NCBI GenBank assembly: GCA_002377855.1
Contig: DFQQ01000008.1
Span: 110,832-174,831, forward strand
DNA from: Acidovorax delafieldii
Lineage (GTDB): Bacteria; Pseudomonadota; Gammaproteobacteria; Burkholderiales; Burkholderiaceae_C
Direction: 5' to 3'
Length of the DNA stretch: 64,000 bases
The notes below the pieces were generated by a model. It was not told where the DNA came from, did not search any database, and worked only from the letters and a program-made list of their open reading frames with translations. Shown in pieces: positions 45,580 through 54,768 of the stretch. A program made the position numbers and the translations under genes. How positions within the stretch are numbered: position 1 is the stretch's first letter; each line of letters begins with the position of its first letter.

Positions 45580-46280
45580 ACCATCAAAACATGTCCATCT
45601 TGAATCTGGTGCTGCAGGCCAGCTGGGTGGTGCAGCTGGTGATGTTGCTGCTGCTGACCGTGTCCGTCGCCAGCTGGGCGGCCATCTTCCGCAAGCTGTT
45701 TGCACTCAAGCGGGTGAAGTCGCTGAATGAGGATTTCGAGCGCGAGTTCTGGTCCGGTACCAGCCTGAACGACCTGTTTGCCAGCGCAGCCCAAAACGCC
45801 AAGAACGCAGGTCCCATGGAGCGGATTTTTGCCAGCGGCATGCGTGAATACCAAAAGCTGCGCGAGCGCCGCATCACCGACCCCGGCACGCTGCTGGATG
45901 GCGCCCGCCGCGCGATGCGCGCGAGCTTCCAGCGCGAGATGGACGTGGTGGAATCCAGCCTCTCGTTCCTGGCATCGGTGGGCTCGGTCTCTCCCTACGT
46001 CGGTCTGTTCGGCACGGTGTGGGGCATCATGCATGCCTTCACCGGCTTTGCGGGCATGGAGCAAGTCACCCTGGCCACTGTGGCCCCCGGCATTGCAGAA
46101 GCGCTGGTGGCCACCGCCATCGGCCTGTTCTCGGCCATTCCTGCGGTGATTGCCTACAACCGTTTCGCGCGCGACATCGACCGTGTGGCCACACACCTGG
46201 AAACGTTCATCGAAGAGTTCTCCAACATCCTGCAGCGCAACCTGGGCGCACAGCCTTCTCAATCGGCCTCTGGCCACTAA
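45576..46280 (+). CDS. tolQ: TolQ, proton-channel subunit
   Basis: Inner-membrane motor protein with TolR that energises TolA. 234 residues, three membrane helices (VVQLVMLLLLTVSVASWAAI, LFGTVWGIMHAFTGFAG, and ATVAPGIAEALVATAIGLFS). The large cytoplasmic loop lies between helices 1 and 2. Length and pattern match TolQ. Coupled to ybgC by a 4-nt overlap and to tolR 9 nt later. Confidence 0.96.
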   Translation: MNHQNMSILNLVLQASWVVQLVMLLLLTVSVASWAAIFRKLFALKRVKSLNEDFEREFWSGTSLNDLFASAAQNAKNAGPMERIFASGMREYQKLRERRITDPGTLLDGARRAMRASFQREMDVVESSLSFLASVGSVSPYVGLFGTVWGIMHAFTGFAGMEQVTLATVAPGIAEALVATAIGLFSAIPAVIAYNRFARDIDRVATHLETFIEEFSNILQRNLGAQPSQSASGH

Positions 46281-46289
46281 GGAGCGCAT

Positions 46290-46712
46290 ATGCCCGCCAT
46301 GGCGTCCCGCGGCCGAGGCCGCCGCACCATCAATGAAATCAACATGGTGCCTTTCATCGACGTGATGCTGGTGCTGCTCATCATCTTCATGGTGACGGCG
46401 CCCATGCTCACCCCCGGCATGATCGACGTACCCAGCGTTGGCAAGGGCAAGAATGTGCCCAAAGTGGTGGCGCAGGTGATTGTGAACAAGGACGGATCGC
46501 TGCAGCTGAAAACGCCGGATGCCACGCGCACCGTTACGCAGCGCGAGGTGGGCGATGCGGCGCTGCGCTGGCAAAAGGACCAAAGCAAAGACACCGCAGT
46601 GATCATCACGGCTGACAAGGGTGTTCAATACGAAGCCGTGGTCAAAGCCATGGACGCCCTGCAAAAGGCCGGCGTGCAGCGCGTGGGCCTTTCCGTCAAG
46701 CAAGGCGGCTGA
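46290..46712 (+). CDS. tolR: TolR, proton-channel subunit
   Basis: 140 residues. One N-terminal membrane helix with the proton-carrying aspartate in NMVPFIDVMLVLLIIFMV, then a periplasmic domain (VVAQVIVNKDGSLQLKTPDA, VQYEAVVKAMDALQKAGVQR). Ends with VSVKQGG-type C-terminus. Standard partner of TolQ. Confidence 0.96.
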   Translation: MPAMASRGRGRRTINEINMVPFIDVMLVLLIIFMVTAPMLTPGMIDVPSVGKGKNVPKVVAQVIVNKDGSLQLKTPDATRTVTQREVGDAALRWQKDQSKDTAVIITADKGVQYEAVVKAMDALQKAGVQRVGLSVKQGG

Positions 46713-46736
46713 TACCGCAGCGTCACCAGGTCATCC

Positions 46737-47768
46737 ATGCACGCTCACGACGAACGCGACCAATTTTCTCCCCCCTCGCCGCCCGGCCGCCTGCGCGCCG
46801 TGGCGCTGGCCGTGCTGGTCCACGCTGCGTTGATCGCGGCACTGACCATGGGTGTGAACTGGACCACCACCACTGACCAGCCTGCGGTAGAGGCAGAGAT
46901 ATGGGATTCCGTGCCCCGACAGGCGGCGCCAGCGGAAGCGTCCCCTCCACCACCGCCCGCACCACCGGCCCCGGCAGAGCCGCCTGCACCCCCGGTTGCG
47001 GCGGTGCCGCCGCCTCCGCCACCGCCGCCTCAACGTACGCAGGAAAAGCCGGACACGCGCGAGGCCGACATCGCCATTGAGCGAGAGAAGAAACGGTTGG
47101 AACAGGAAAAACGAGAACGCGCCGAACAGCAGGACCGCGAGAAGCGCGAACGCGAGCGCCGCGAGAAGCAGGAAGCCGAGAAGAAGGAGCGCCTGCAAAA
47201 AGAAAAAGAACGCGAGAAAGAACGCGAGTTGAGAGAAAAGCAGGCGGCTGAGCAAAAGCGCGCCGAACAGAAGAAAGTGGCTGAGGAAAAGCGGCGCGCG
47301 GATGAAGCCGATGCCAAGCGCAAGGCCGAGGCAGATGCAGACGCCAAGCGCAAGGCAGACGCCGATGCCAAGCGAAGAGCCGACGCGCAAGCCAAGGAGC
47401 TGGCCGCTCAGCGCGAGGCGAACCTGCGCCGCATCCAAGGCCTCGCAGGGGCTTCCGGTGGAGAAAACGCCACCGGCAAAGACAAGGTTTCCTCGGGCCC
47501 TTCAGGCAGCTATGGGGGCAAGGTGGCTGCCAAGGTCAAGCCGAACATCGTGTACCCCGACGCCATCTCGGGCAACCCACGTGCGGTGGTAGAAGTGCGG
47601 GCCGCTCCCGACGGCACCATCGTTGGCAAAAAGCTGATCCAGTCCAGCGGAAACAGGGCCTGGGACGAGGCCGTGCTGCGGGCGCTGGACAAGACGGAAA
47701 CGCTGCCGCGAGATGTGGACGGCCGCGTGCCCTCGTCGCTCGAAATAGGGTTCCGGCCGCAGGACTGA
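46737..47768 (+). CDS. tolA: TolA, energy-transducing envelope protein
   Basis: 343 residues. A short cytoplasmic tail and single membrane helix (AVALAVLVHAALIAALTMGV, about 22-41) lead into a Pro-rich segment and a long charged coiled-coil of Lys/Arg/Glu/Ala repeats (EREKKRLEQEKRERAEQQDR and onward, about 115-225). The C-terminal periplasmic domain (GKVAAKVKPNIVYPDAISGN, AWDEAVLRALDKTETLPRDV) fits TolA/TonB_C. It contacts TolB/Pal in the periplasm. No tolB or pal follows; a convergent gene does. Confidence 0.94.
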   Translation: MHAHDERDQFSPPSPPGRLRAVALAVLVHAALIAALTMGVNWTTTTDQPAVEAEIWDSVPRQAAPAEASPPPPPAPPAPAEPPAPPVAAVPPPPPPPPQRTQEKPDTREADIAIEREKKRLEQEKRERAEQQDREKRERERREKQEAEKKERLQKEKEREKERELREKQAAEQKRAEQKKVAEEKRRADEADAKRKAEADADAKRKADADAKRRADAQAKELAAQREANLRRIQGLAGASGGENATGKDKVSSGPSGSYGGKVAAKVKPNIVYPDAISGNPRAVVEVRAAPDGTIVGKKLIQSSGNRAWDEAVLRALDKTETLPRDVDGRVPSSLEIGFRPQD

Positions 47769-47859
47769 GCCCGTGCGCACAAGGGGGAGACGCTAGCGCA
47801 ACCTGCCGCTGCTGACGTCACCGGCGGCACACCCACACCCCAGAGCACTTGTGCGCGCG

Positions 47860-48264
47860 TCAGACGGCTGGGCGAGGACGCGCAACGGCGCTTGAACCCG
47901 CCCATTCCAGCTCTGCCAGCACCAGTACGGCCAACCCCTGCAGCGCCACCCAGCCCTGCCCCAGCGGAGTGATGGCAAAGGGTGATCCCCAAGCCAGCCA
48001 GGCGCTGGCGGCGACCCATGCAAAGTTGCCTGCGGCCAGCCAACGAACACCTGGGGGCGAAAGCTGCTGCCGTGACGCAAGCCAAGCGGCCAGCGAAGCT
48101 GCAGCCAGCACCACCGTCGCCGCCACCTGCACCACATGGGCAGGGACGCCGGACCAATGGGCAATGGCAGCGCTGCCCAGCCAATGGCTCACGCCCATGA
48201 CCAGGCCAGTGGCAGCATCAATCCACAATACGTGGCGCAGGGTGGAATTGCGAATCGTGAACAT
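47860..48264 (-). CDS. Four-helix hypothetical membrane protein
   Basis: 134 residues from ATG 48264, supported by AAGGAG upstream; the frame stays open to 48447 but that extension is unrelated. Four hydrophobic helices (LWIDAATGLVMGVSHWLG, VVQVAATVVLAAASLAAWLA, WLAAGNFAWVAASAWLAW and GWVALQGLAVLVLAELEWAG). Family not recognised. It is divergent from an XRE/MmyB-type regulator gene, which makes it a plausible target of that regulator. Confidence 0.7.
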   Translation of the reverse strand: MFTIRNSTLRHVLWIDAATGLVMGVSHWLGSAAIAHWSGVPAHVVQVAATVVLAAASLAAWLASRQQLSPPGVRWLAAGNFAWVAASAWLAWGSPFAITPLGQGWVALQGLAVLVLAELEWAGSSAVARPRPAV

Positions 48265-48400
48265 GGAAAGCTCCTTCAAAGGAAGTGACAGGAGCCCCAA
48301 TGCTGTGCCGACTCGGTCATGGCGTCGATGACCTGCGAGGTCATGAAGCTGTGCCTGCCCGGTGTGGCGCTGCACCGCCAATGTGCCCACAATCGTGCCC

Positions 48401-49246
48401 ATGCAATCAGCCACGCCTTCGCCCGCTTCCACAGCCCCTACGGCCACACGCCGGCTTTCCGTAGGCGATCATCTGCGCCAGTGGCGCCAGCGCCGTCGCC
48501 TGAGCCAGCAGGAACTGGCCGATGACGCCGCCCTGTCACCACGGCACCTGAGCTGCGTGGAAACTGGTAAAGCAAGCCCCAGCCGCGAGTTGGTGCTGCG
48601 GCTGTGCGACCGCTTGGCTGTGCCGCTGCGAGAGCGCAACGCCTGGCTGGTGGCGGCAGGCTATGCGCCCATGTACCGCCAGCAACCGCTGGATGACCCG
48701 TCCATGCACGCAGCACGCCAGGCCGTGCAGCACCTGCTGGACCGCCACTCCCCATGGCCTGCCGTGGCATTTGACCGACACTGGAACATGGTGCTGGCCA
48801 ACCGCATGGTGCAGCCGCTGCTGGAAGGAGTAGACCCAGCGCTCCTGCAAGCCCCCGTCAATCTGCTGCGCGTGAGCCTTCATCCGTTGGGACTGGCCCC
48901 ACGCATCGTCAACCTGAACCAGTGGCGGGAGCATCTGTTTGCGCGCTTGCAGCAGCAACTGCACAGCACCTTTGACGAGCCGCTACAGGCGCTGCTTAGC
49001 GAACTTCAAGGCTATCCGGGCCAGCCCGCTGAACAAGTCCACCACTTGGCGGGCGAACACCCGGGAGTGCTCATGCCTTTTCTGATCCAGTCACCATGGG
49101 GGGTGCTGAACCTGATCAGCACCACCACGGTGTTTGGGTCCCCCACCGACATTACCCTGCAGGAGTTGGCGCTGGAAACGTTCTTTCCGGGGGACGAAGC
49201 CACAGCGCATCTGCTGCAAACCCTGGCCGCTCAGACCGGTGGCTGA
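48401..49246 (+). CDS. XRE-family regulator with MmyB-like ligand-binding domain
   Basis: 281 residues from ATG 48401. A helix-turn-helix domain (VGDHLRQWRQRRRLSQQELA and SPRHLSCVETGKASPSRELV, about 20-80) is followed by an MmyB-type domain with FDRHWNMVLANRMVQPLLEG and LNQWREHLFARLQQQLH. These regulators act at their own or the neighbouring divergent promoter; ligands are small and mostly unknown. An ATG at 48362 gives an extra 13 residues without conservation. Confidence 0.87.
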   Translation: MQSATPSPASTAPTATRRLSVGDHLRQWRQRRRLSQQELADDAALSPRHLSCVETGKASPSRELVLRLCDRLAVPLRERNAWLVAAGYAPMYRQQPLDDPSMHAARQAVQHLLDRHSPWPAVAFDRHWNMVLANRMVQPLLEGVDPALLQAPVNLLRVSLHPLGLAPRIVNLNQWREHLFARLQQQLHSTFDEPLQALLSELQGYPGQPAEQVHHLAGEHPGVLMPFLIQSPWGVLNLISTTTVFGSPTDITLQELALETFFPGDEATAHLLQTLAAQTGG

Positions 49247-49273
49247 GTTTTATGTAAACATGAGCAAATTGAC

Positions 49274-49322
49274 CGATAGCGCTCGCCAGTAAAGCACCAT
49301 TAGCTATCAATAGTATAGCACC
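49274..49322 (-). repeat. Dispersed ATAGCTGC-type intergenic repeat, copy 10 (minus orientation)
   Basis: Reads GATAGCGCTCGCCAGTAAAG then CACCATTAGCTATCAATAGT on the plus strand, the reverse complement of the other copies. It lies between two convergent genes. Confidence 0.75.
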
Positions 49323-49354
49323 AACCAACTCCAGAAGCTTGGCCAATCCGGCGC

Positions 49355-51943
49355 TCACGAACCCGCGGGCAGGCGCTGGCGCAGCCACTCCTGCGCCTCG
49401 GACTGTTGCCTGAATCGAGCCCAGTCGAGCACGTTTTTGCCGTGCGCATCGCGGCTCCAAAGATCCACGCCCTGGCGCTCAAGCCATTCCAGCACCGCCA
49501 CGCGGCCTCTGGCGGCTGCGAGCATGGCGGGGGTCTCGCCCCGGCTGGCTGCCGCGGGCTCAATCAGAGATTGCCCCTGATCTTTCAACCACCCGAGGCA
49601 CGGGATGCAGCCGCTTTGCACCGCCATGTGCACGGGGCCCCAGTCCCAGCGGTTGCGCGCCTGCAGGCTGGCCCCCGCGCGCACCAAGCGCTGCGCCACC
49701 TCCAGATGACCACCGTAGAACGCCCGCAGCAGCGCGGTGTCACCGCGTTCACTGTCTGTGGCGGTCTGCCGAAGGTCAGGCTGCGCACCAGCGCGCAGCA
49801 GCAAATCGACATGTGCCATCTGCCCACGGTGCGAAGCGAGCATCAACACAGAAGATCCGGTGTCCGCCAGCAAGTTGGGGTTGGCGCCGTCACGCAAGGC
49901 CTGCGCAAGCGCTGCGGCATCGTCCGCGTTTTGAGCGTCCATCAACCGCGCATCGGCAGGCGCCCAAATGCGCGAGGAAGCCGCCGGGGCGCGGAGGGGT
50001 GATCCGGAATCCGGCCCCGCGCTTGCGACGTCACGCCCCCCATGGGCCCACCACACGAGCAGGCCAAAAACCACAGGCCACGCCCAGCCGCCCCAGGCAG
50101 GACGCGAATGCGTGAGCGACCGGGGCCGTTGTGCGCCGGGGGTGAAGCGCCCGCGGCGGTCCAGCCAAGCGCGCGCAACGGCCTGGCCCACCACTTGCGC
50201 GGCGGCTGCGCCGTTGAGCCCGGGGGTCAGCATTTCCTGGTGGCCGGTTGCATCCTTGCCCAGAACGGTGTGGTAGGCCTGTTGCGTCTCGCCGGAGCCT
50301 GCAATGAAATGCAGCTTGTGCACCAACGCCTGGCTGGATTCGCCAGGCAACGACACCACACGGCTCCATACCCAAGAGCTGCGCTGGACCACCAGGCCGT
50401 CATCCTGAACCCTCAGCGTCCACTGCCGCGTGCTGGCATGCAGGGCCCAGGCAGGCAGCAGCAACAAAGCAGCCCAACCCCAAAAGCCGCCGGGCAGCAG
50501 CAACGCGTGTGGCTGGATGCGATCGTTCACCCACCACTCCAGGCCCAGCAGGGCGAGTGCTGCGGCGGCAGACCAGCGCCACGCAGTCTGGTTGAAGTTC
50601 AGCGCCCAGGCATCTGCGGTTTCGGAACAACGCACCCCAGGCGGCAGGAAGCAGCCCGTCGCAGCGGACTCTGCCCCCCCAGAGAATACGGCGCGCTCAG
50701 CCGCCGGGTCCGATTCCATCGCAGTGGGGGCTATCGGGGTTTCTTGCTTCCACTGCGCCTGTCGGTCAAAGCGGTCTGGCACCGGCGCGGCGCTGGCCCA
50801 CGGCGGCGCGGCTGCCTCCACGGGCAGGTCATATGCCAGCTCCAGCGTTCCATCGGCACGCAGCAGTTCAAGCCGCCAATCCACGCGCTCACCGCCCCTC
50901 CGCGCCCCGTGCGTAGGCGCATCCTCCGGCACCGCGAAGCGCGCTGCCAAGCGCACGCCGCCATCGCCTGTGGGCTGGCGCCGCGCATCGGCCACCAACA
51001 CCTCGACCTGGCGCTCTGGAGTGCCCGAGCTAGCGTCGTCCACGCGGTACTGCACCAGTTGCATGCGCAGCCCCTCAGCCCCCGGCTGCTGCGCCGCTTG
51101 TAAAGGCAACACCAGCGTGATCTCGACGACACGCCCTGCGATGGGACGCGATGGCAGCGCTGTCATGCCCGTTCCACGGTAGCGCCAGGCCTTGCGGCTT
51201 CGCTGCCACGCTGCGCAGAACAATCCCACGCCGATCACCACGAAGATGCCCATGAAGCCTTTGCCCCACCATGGGGTTGCGCCATCAGACCAAAACAACG
51301 CGGCCATGGGGAAGGCGATGCCACACCAGAAGAACACCGCGAACCACAGCGGGCCATGCCCTCTCGCCAACGAGTGGCTTGGCGCCGCTTCAGTATGAGC
51401 ATCGGGCGTGGGGCCTGGCTCTCGGGTGCGCCATAGGATGCGCAGAAACACCCATGCAGCAGTCAAGCCGACGCCGGTAAACACCAGCGCAAACGGGAAT
51501 CGAAAAATCTGCAGTTGCCAGCGGACGCTGGGGTCCAGCAATGCTTGGGCTGGGGCCTGTGGATTGACCCAGGCAGTAACGGGTTCACCTCGATCCTGCG
51601 CTTGGCGCAAGGTACGGTGCCACTGGGCTTGCCAGTCACCCAGGTTATCGGCGCCACCGCGCGGGTCCAGGCCCACACGTTGCCCTTCGTAAGATTGTCC
51701 GGCCATCGTGTACCGATACCGCGTCTGCACTTCATAGGTGACGCTGCCCTCGCTGCTGGTGTGCTTTTGCAGCTGCACCTCAAGCACCTGCGCGGATACG
51801 GGCTGCCATTGGCGAATGCTCCATGCGGCCATCGCTGTCTCTGCCAAGGGCTTCAGGCCCGCCCAATAGCCACCGGCACCGAACGCCACAGCAAAGATGG
51901 CGCAAAAAAACAGCAAAACCCCTCGTCCTATTTTGTTGTCCAT
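49355..51943 (-). CDS. DUF3592 / ankyrin-repeat membrane protein
   Basis: 862 residues. The N-terminus has a membrane helix (VLLFFCAIFAVAFGAGGYWA) and a DUF3592 domain (about 45-175: VLEVQLQKHTSSEGSVTYEV, ending with a second helix FPFALVFTGVGLTAAWVFLR). Two more membrane segments lie in the middle (about 205-245), another pair near 455-500 and one more before the C-terminal part. From about 670 there are four to five ankyrin repeats (SVLMLASHRGQMAHVDLLLR, DTALLRAFYGGHLEVAQRLV, GPVHMAVQSGCIPCLGWLKD, TPAMLAAARGRVAVLEWLER). The combination suggests a membrane scaffold with periplasmic or cytoplasmic ankyrin face; the role is unknown. Confidence 0.8.
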   Translation of the reverse strand: MDNKIGRGVLLFFCAIFAVAFGAGGYWAGLKPLAETAMAAWSIRQWQPVSAQVLEVQLQKHTSSEGSVTYEVQTRYRYTMAGQSYEGQRVGLDPRGGADNLGDWQAQWHRTLRQAQDRGEPVTAWVNPQAPAQALLDPSVRWQLQIFRFPFALVFTGVGLTAAWVFLRILWRTREPGPTPDAHTEAAPSHSLARGHGPLWFAVFFWCGIAFPMAALFWSDGATPWWGKGFMGIFVVIGVGLFCAAWQRSRKAWRYRGTGMTALPSRPIAGRVVEITLVLPLQAAQQPGAEGLRMQLVQYRVDDASSGTPERQVEVLVADARRQPTGDGGVRLAARFAVPEDAPTHGARRGGERVDWRLELLRADGTLELAYDLPVEAAAPPWASAAPVPDRFDRQAQWKQETPIAPTAMESDPAAERAVFSGGAESAATGCFLPPGVRCSETADAWALNFNQTAWRWSAAAALALLGLEWWVNDRIQPHALLLPGGFWGWAALLLLPAWALHASTRQWTLRVQDDGLVVQRSSWVWSRVVSLPGESSQALVHKLHFIAGSGETQQAYHTVLGKDATGHQEMLTPGLNGAAAAQVVGQAVARAWLDRRGRFTPGAQRPRSLTHSRPAWGGWAWPVVFGLLVWWAHGGRDVASAGPDSGSPLRAPAASSRIWAPADARLMDAQNADDAAALAQALRDGANPNLLADTGSSVLMLASHRGQMAHVDLLLRAGAQPDLRQTATDSERGDTALLRAFYGGHLEVAQRLVRAGASLQARNRWDWGPVHMAVQSGCIPCLGWLKDQGQSLIEPAAASRGETPAMLAAARGRVAVLEWLERQGVDLWSRDAHGKNVLDWARFRQQSEAQEWLRQRLPAGS

Positions 51944-52040
51944 GGGTCCCTCCTTTTGTTGTTGTTATGAATGTCTTTTTATGGGCTCCAGCATAGTGAC
52001 GCAGTGATGACGGTTGTGTGACAGTCGAGATGCATCAAAA

Positions 52041-52065
52041 AAAAACGGCCCCTGAGGGCCGTTTT
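52041..52065. terminator. Bidirectional terminator beyond acnB
   Basis: Perfect hairpin AAAAACGGCCC CTGA GGGCCGTTTTT with A/T tails on both sides; on the minus strand it ends the acnB message and is followed by a run of T. Confidence 0.85.
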
Positions 52066-52088
52066 TCGTTGCGCAGGGGCTGCGCAGA

Positions 52089-54680
52089 TCAGGCAGTAAC
52101 GCCCTTGGCGGTTTCCGCGTACTCTTCAATCTGATCAAAGTTCAGGTACTTGTAGATCGAAGCACCATCCTTGTTCACAATGCCCATGGCGTCGTGGTAC
52201 TCGGCCACCGTGGGAATCTTGCCCAGCTTGGATGCAATGGCAGCCAGCTCGGCCGAAGCCAGGAACACGTTGGTGTTCTTGCCCAGGCGGTTGGGGAAGT
52301 TGCGGGTCGAGGTAGACACCACGGTGGCGCCTTCGCGCACCTGGGCCTGGTTGCCCATGCACAACGAGCAGCCAGGCATTTCGGTGCGGGCTCCGGCAGC
52401 GCCAAAGTTGGCGTAATGGCCTTCCTTGATCAGCTCGCTCTCGTCCATCTTGGTGGGCGGTGCCACCCACAGCTTGACGGGAATATCACGACTGCCGCCC
52501 AGCAGCTTAGCGGCCGCGCGGAAGTGGCCGATGTTGGTCATGCATGAACCGATGAAGGCTTCATCGATCTTGGTGCCGGCAACTTCGGAAAGGAACTTGG
52601 CGTCGTCTGGATCGTTGGGGCAGCAGACGATGGGTTCCTTGATATCGGCCAGATCGATCTCGATCACGGCTGCGTACTCGGCATCCTTGTCGGCCTCGAG
52701 CAAGTTGGGGTTGGCAAGCCAGGCTTCCACCTTTTCGATGCGGCGCTGCAGGGTGCGGGCGTCTGCATAGCCGTCTGCAATCATGTTCTTCATCAGAACA
52801 ACGTTGCTGGTCAAATATTCCTTCACCGGTTCGGGGTTGAGCTTGATGGTGCACCCTGCGGCAGATCGCTCGGCAGAAGCGTCCGACAACTCAAAAGCTT
52901 GCTCGACCTTCAGGTCTGGCAGGCCCTCGATTTCAAGGATACGGCCCGAGAAAATGTTCTTCTTGCCGGCCTTTGCCACTGTCAGCAGACCTGCCTTGAT
53001 GGCGTACAGCGGAATGGCATGCACCAAGTCACGCAGTGTGACCCCAGGCTGCATTTCGCCCTTGAATCGCACGAGTACCGACTCGGGCATGTCCAGCGGC
53101 ATCACACCGGTGGCCGCGCCAAAGGCCACAAGCCCCGAACCCGCGGGGAAGGAAATGCCGATGGGGAAACGGGTATGAGAGTCGCCGCCCGTGCCCACGG
53201 TGTCTGGCAGCAGCAGGCGGTTGAGCCAGCTGTGGATCACCCCGTCACCAGGACGCAGTGCCACGCCACCCCGGTTGCTGATGAACGCGGGCAGTTCGCG
53301 GTGCGTCTTCACATCCACAGGCTTCGGGTAGGCGGCGGTGTGGCAGAACGATTGCATGACCAGATCAGCCGAGAAACCCAGGCAAGCCAGATCTTTCAAC
53401 TCGTCACGGGTCATGGGGCCGGTGGTGTCTTGGGACCCCACGGTCGTCATCTTGGGTTCGCAGTAGGTACCGGGGCGCACGCCCTGGCCTTCGGGCAGAC
53501 CGACCGCGCGCCCGACCATCTTCTGCGCCAGGGTAAAGCCGGCATTGGAGGCCACCGGCGCCGAGGGCATGCGGAACAAGGTCGATGCAGACAAGCCCAG
53601 GAATTCGCGGGCCTTGGCGGTGAGCGAACGGCCAATGATCAGATTGATACGACCACCCGCGCGCACTTCGTCAAATAGCACATCGCTCTTGAGCTTGAAT
53701 TCGGCAACGGTTTCGCCGTTCTTCACGATCTTGCCGTCGTAGGGCAGGATGTCCACCACGTCTCCCATCTCCAGCCCGGAGACGTCCACTTCGATGGGCA
53801 GCGAGCCCGAGTCTTCTTGTGTGTTAAAGAAGATGGGGGCAATCTTGCCACCCAGGGTAACCCCACCAAAGCGCTTGTTGGGCACAAAAGGAATGTCCTG
53901 GCCTGTGGCCCAGATCACGCTGTTGGTGGCAGATTTGCGGCTGGAGCCCGTGCCCACAACGTCACCCACGTACGCCACCAAGTGGCCTTTCTTCTTCAGG
54001 TCGGCAATGAACTGCATCGGGCCGCGCTTGCCGTCTTCCTCCGGCTTGAACGCAGCGCCTTCGCGGGTGTTCTTGAGCATGGCCAGGTAGTGCAGCGGAA
54101 TGTCGGGTCGGCTCCAGGCGTCAGGAGCGGGCGACAGATCGTCGGTGTTGGTTTCGCCGGGCACCTTGAACACCGTGACCGTGATCTTCTTCTCCACCTC
54201 GGGGCGGGTCGTGAACCACTCGGCATCAGCCCAGCTCTGGATCACTTCCTTGGCCTTGGCATTGCCTGCTTTGGCTTTCACTGCCACGTCATTGAAGAAG
54301 TCAAACATCAGCAGCGTCTTCTTCAAACCTTCGGCTGCCACGCCCGCCACTTCCACGTCATCCAGCAGCTCGATCAATGGGTGCACGTTGTAGCCGCCCA
54401 CCATGGTGCCTAGCAGCTCAGTGGCCTTGGATTTGGAAATCAACTCGACCTTCACATCGCCGTGCGCGACAGCCGCCAAAAAGCTTGCCTTCACCTTGGC
54501 CGCGTCGTCCACGCCTGGCGGCACACGGTGGGTCAGCAGGTCAAGCAAGAATGATTCTTCACCGGGGGGTGGACTCTTGATCAACTCGATCAGCTCGGCC
54601 ACCTGTTTGGCTTCCAGGGGTAACGGGGGAATACCCAGGGCAGCGCGCTCGGCTACGTGTTCACGGTAGGCTTTCAACAT
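52089..54680 (-). CDS. acnB: Aconitate hydratase B
   Basis: TCA-cycle enzyme converting citrate to isocitrate via aconitate, with a 4Fe-4S cluster. 863 residues, full length. The N-terminal HEAT-like domain (MLKAYREHVAERAALGIPPL) and swivel domain come first, as in AcnB. The catalytic part contains the cluster cysteines in SCMTNIGHFRAAAK and PGCSLCMGNQAQV, plus GGDSHTRFPIGISF. The gene is alone on its transcript, ended by the terminator at 52041. Confidence 0.97.
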   Translation of the reverse strand: MLKAYREHVAERAALGIPPLPLEAKQVAELIELIKSPPPGEESFLLDLLTHRVPPGVDDAAKVKASFLAAVAHGDVKVELISKSKATELLGTMVGGYNVHPLIELLDDVEVAGVAAEGLKKTLLMFDFFNDVAVKAKAGNAKAKEVIQSWADAEWFTTRPEVEKKITVTVFKVPGETNTDDLSPAPDAWSRPDIPLHYLAMLKNTREGAAFKPEEDGKRGPMQFIADLKKKGHLVAYVGDVVGTGSSRKSATNSVIWATGQDIPFVPNKRFGGVTLGGKIAPIFFNTQEDSGSLPIEVDVSGLEMGDVVDILPYDGKIVKNGETVAEFKLKSDVLFDEVRAGGRINLIIGRSLTAKAREFLGLSASTLFRMPSAPVASNAGFTLAQKMVGRAVGLPEGQGVRPGTYCEPKMTTVGSQDTTGPMTRDELKDLACLGFSADLVMQSFCHTAAYPKPVDVKTHRELPAFISNRGGVALRPGDGVIHSWLNRLLLPDTVGTGGDSHTRFPIGISFPAGSGLVAFGAATGVMPLDMPESVLVRFKGEMQPGVTLRDLVHAIPLYAIKAGLLTVAKAGKKNIFSGRILEIEGLPDLKVEQAFELSDASAERSAAGCTIKLNPEPVKEYLTSNVVLMKNMIADGYADARTLQRRIEKVEAWLANPNLLEADKDAEYAAVIEIDLADIKEPIVCCPNDPDDAKFLSEVAGTKIDEAFIGSCMTNIGHFRAAAKLLGGSRDIPVKLWVAPPTKMDESELIKEGHYANFGAAGARTEMPGCSLCMGNQAQVREGATVVSTSTRNFPNRLGKNTNVFLASAELAAIASKLGKIPTVAEYHDAMGIVNKDGASIYKYLNFDQIEEYAETAKGVTA

Positions 54681-54768
54681 GTTTCTCTCCGGTTACGTTC
54701 TAAAGTGGGGCGAAGACGTGCCTGCCTGACCCTTGGCCAAGCGCCAGGCACGCCTTTGTTTTTATGAG

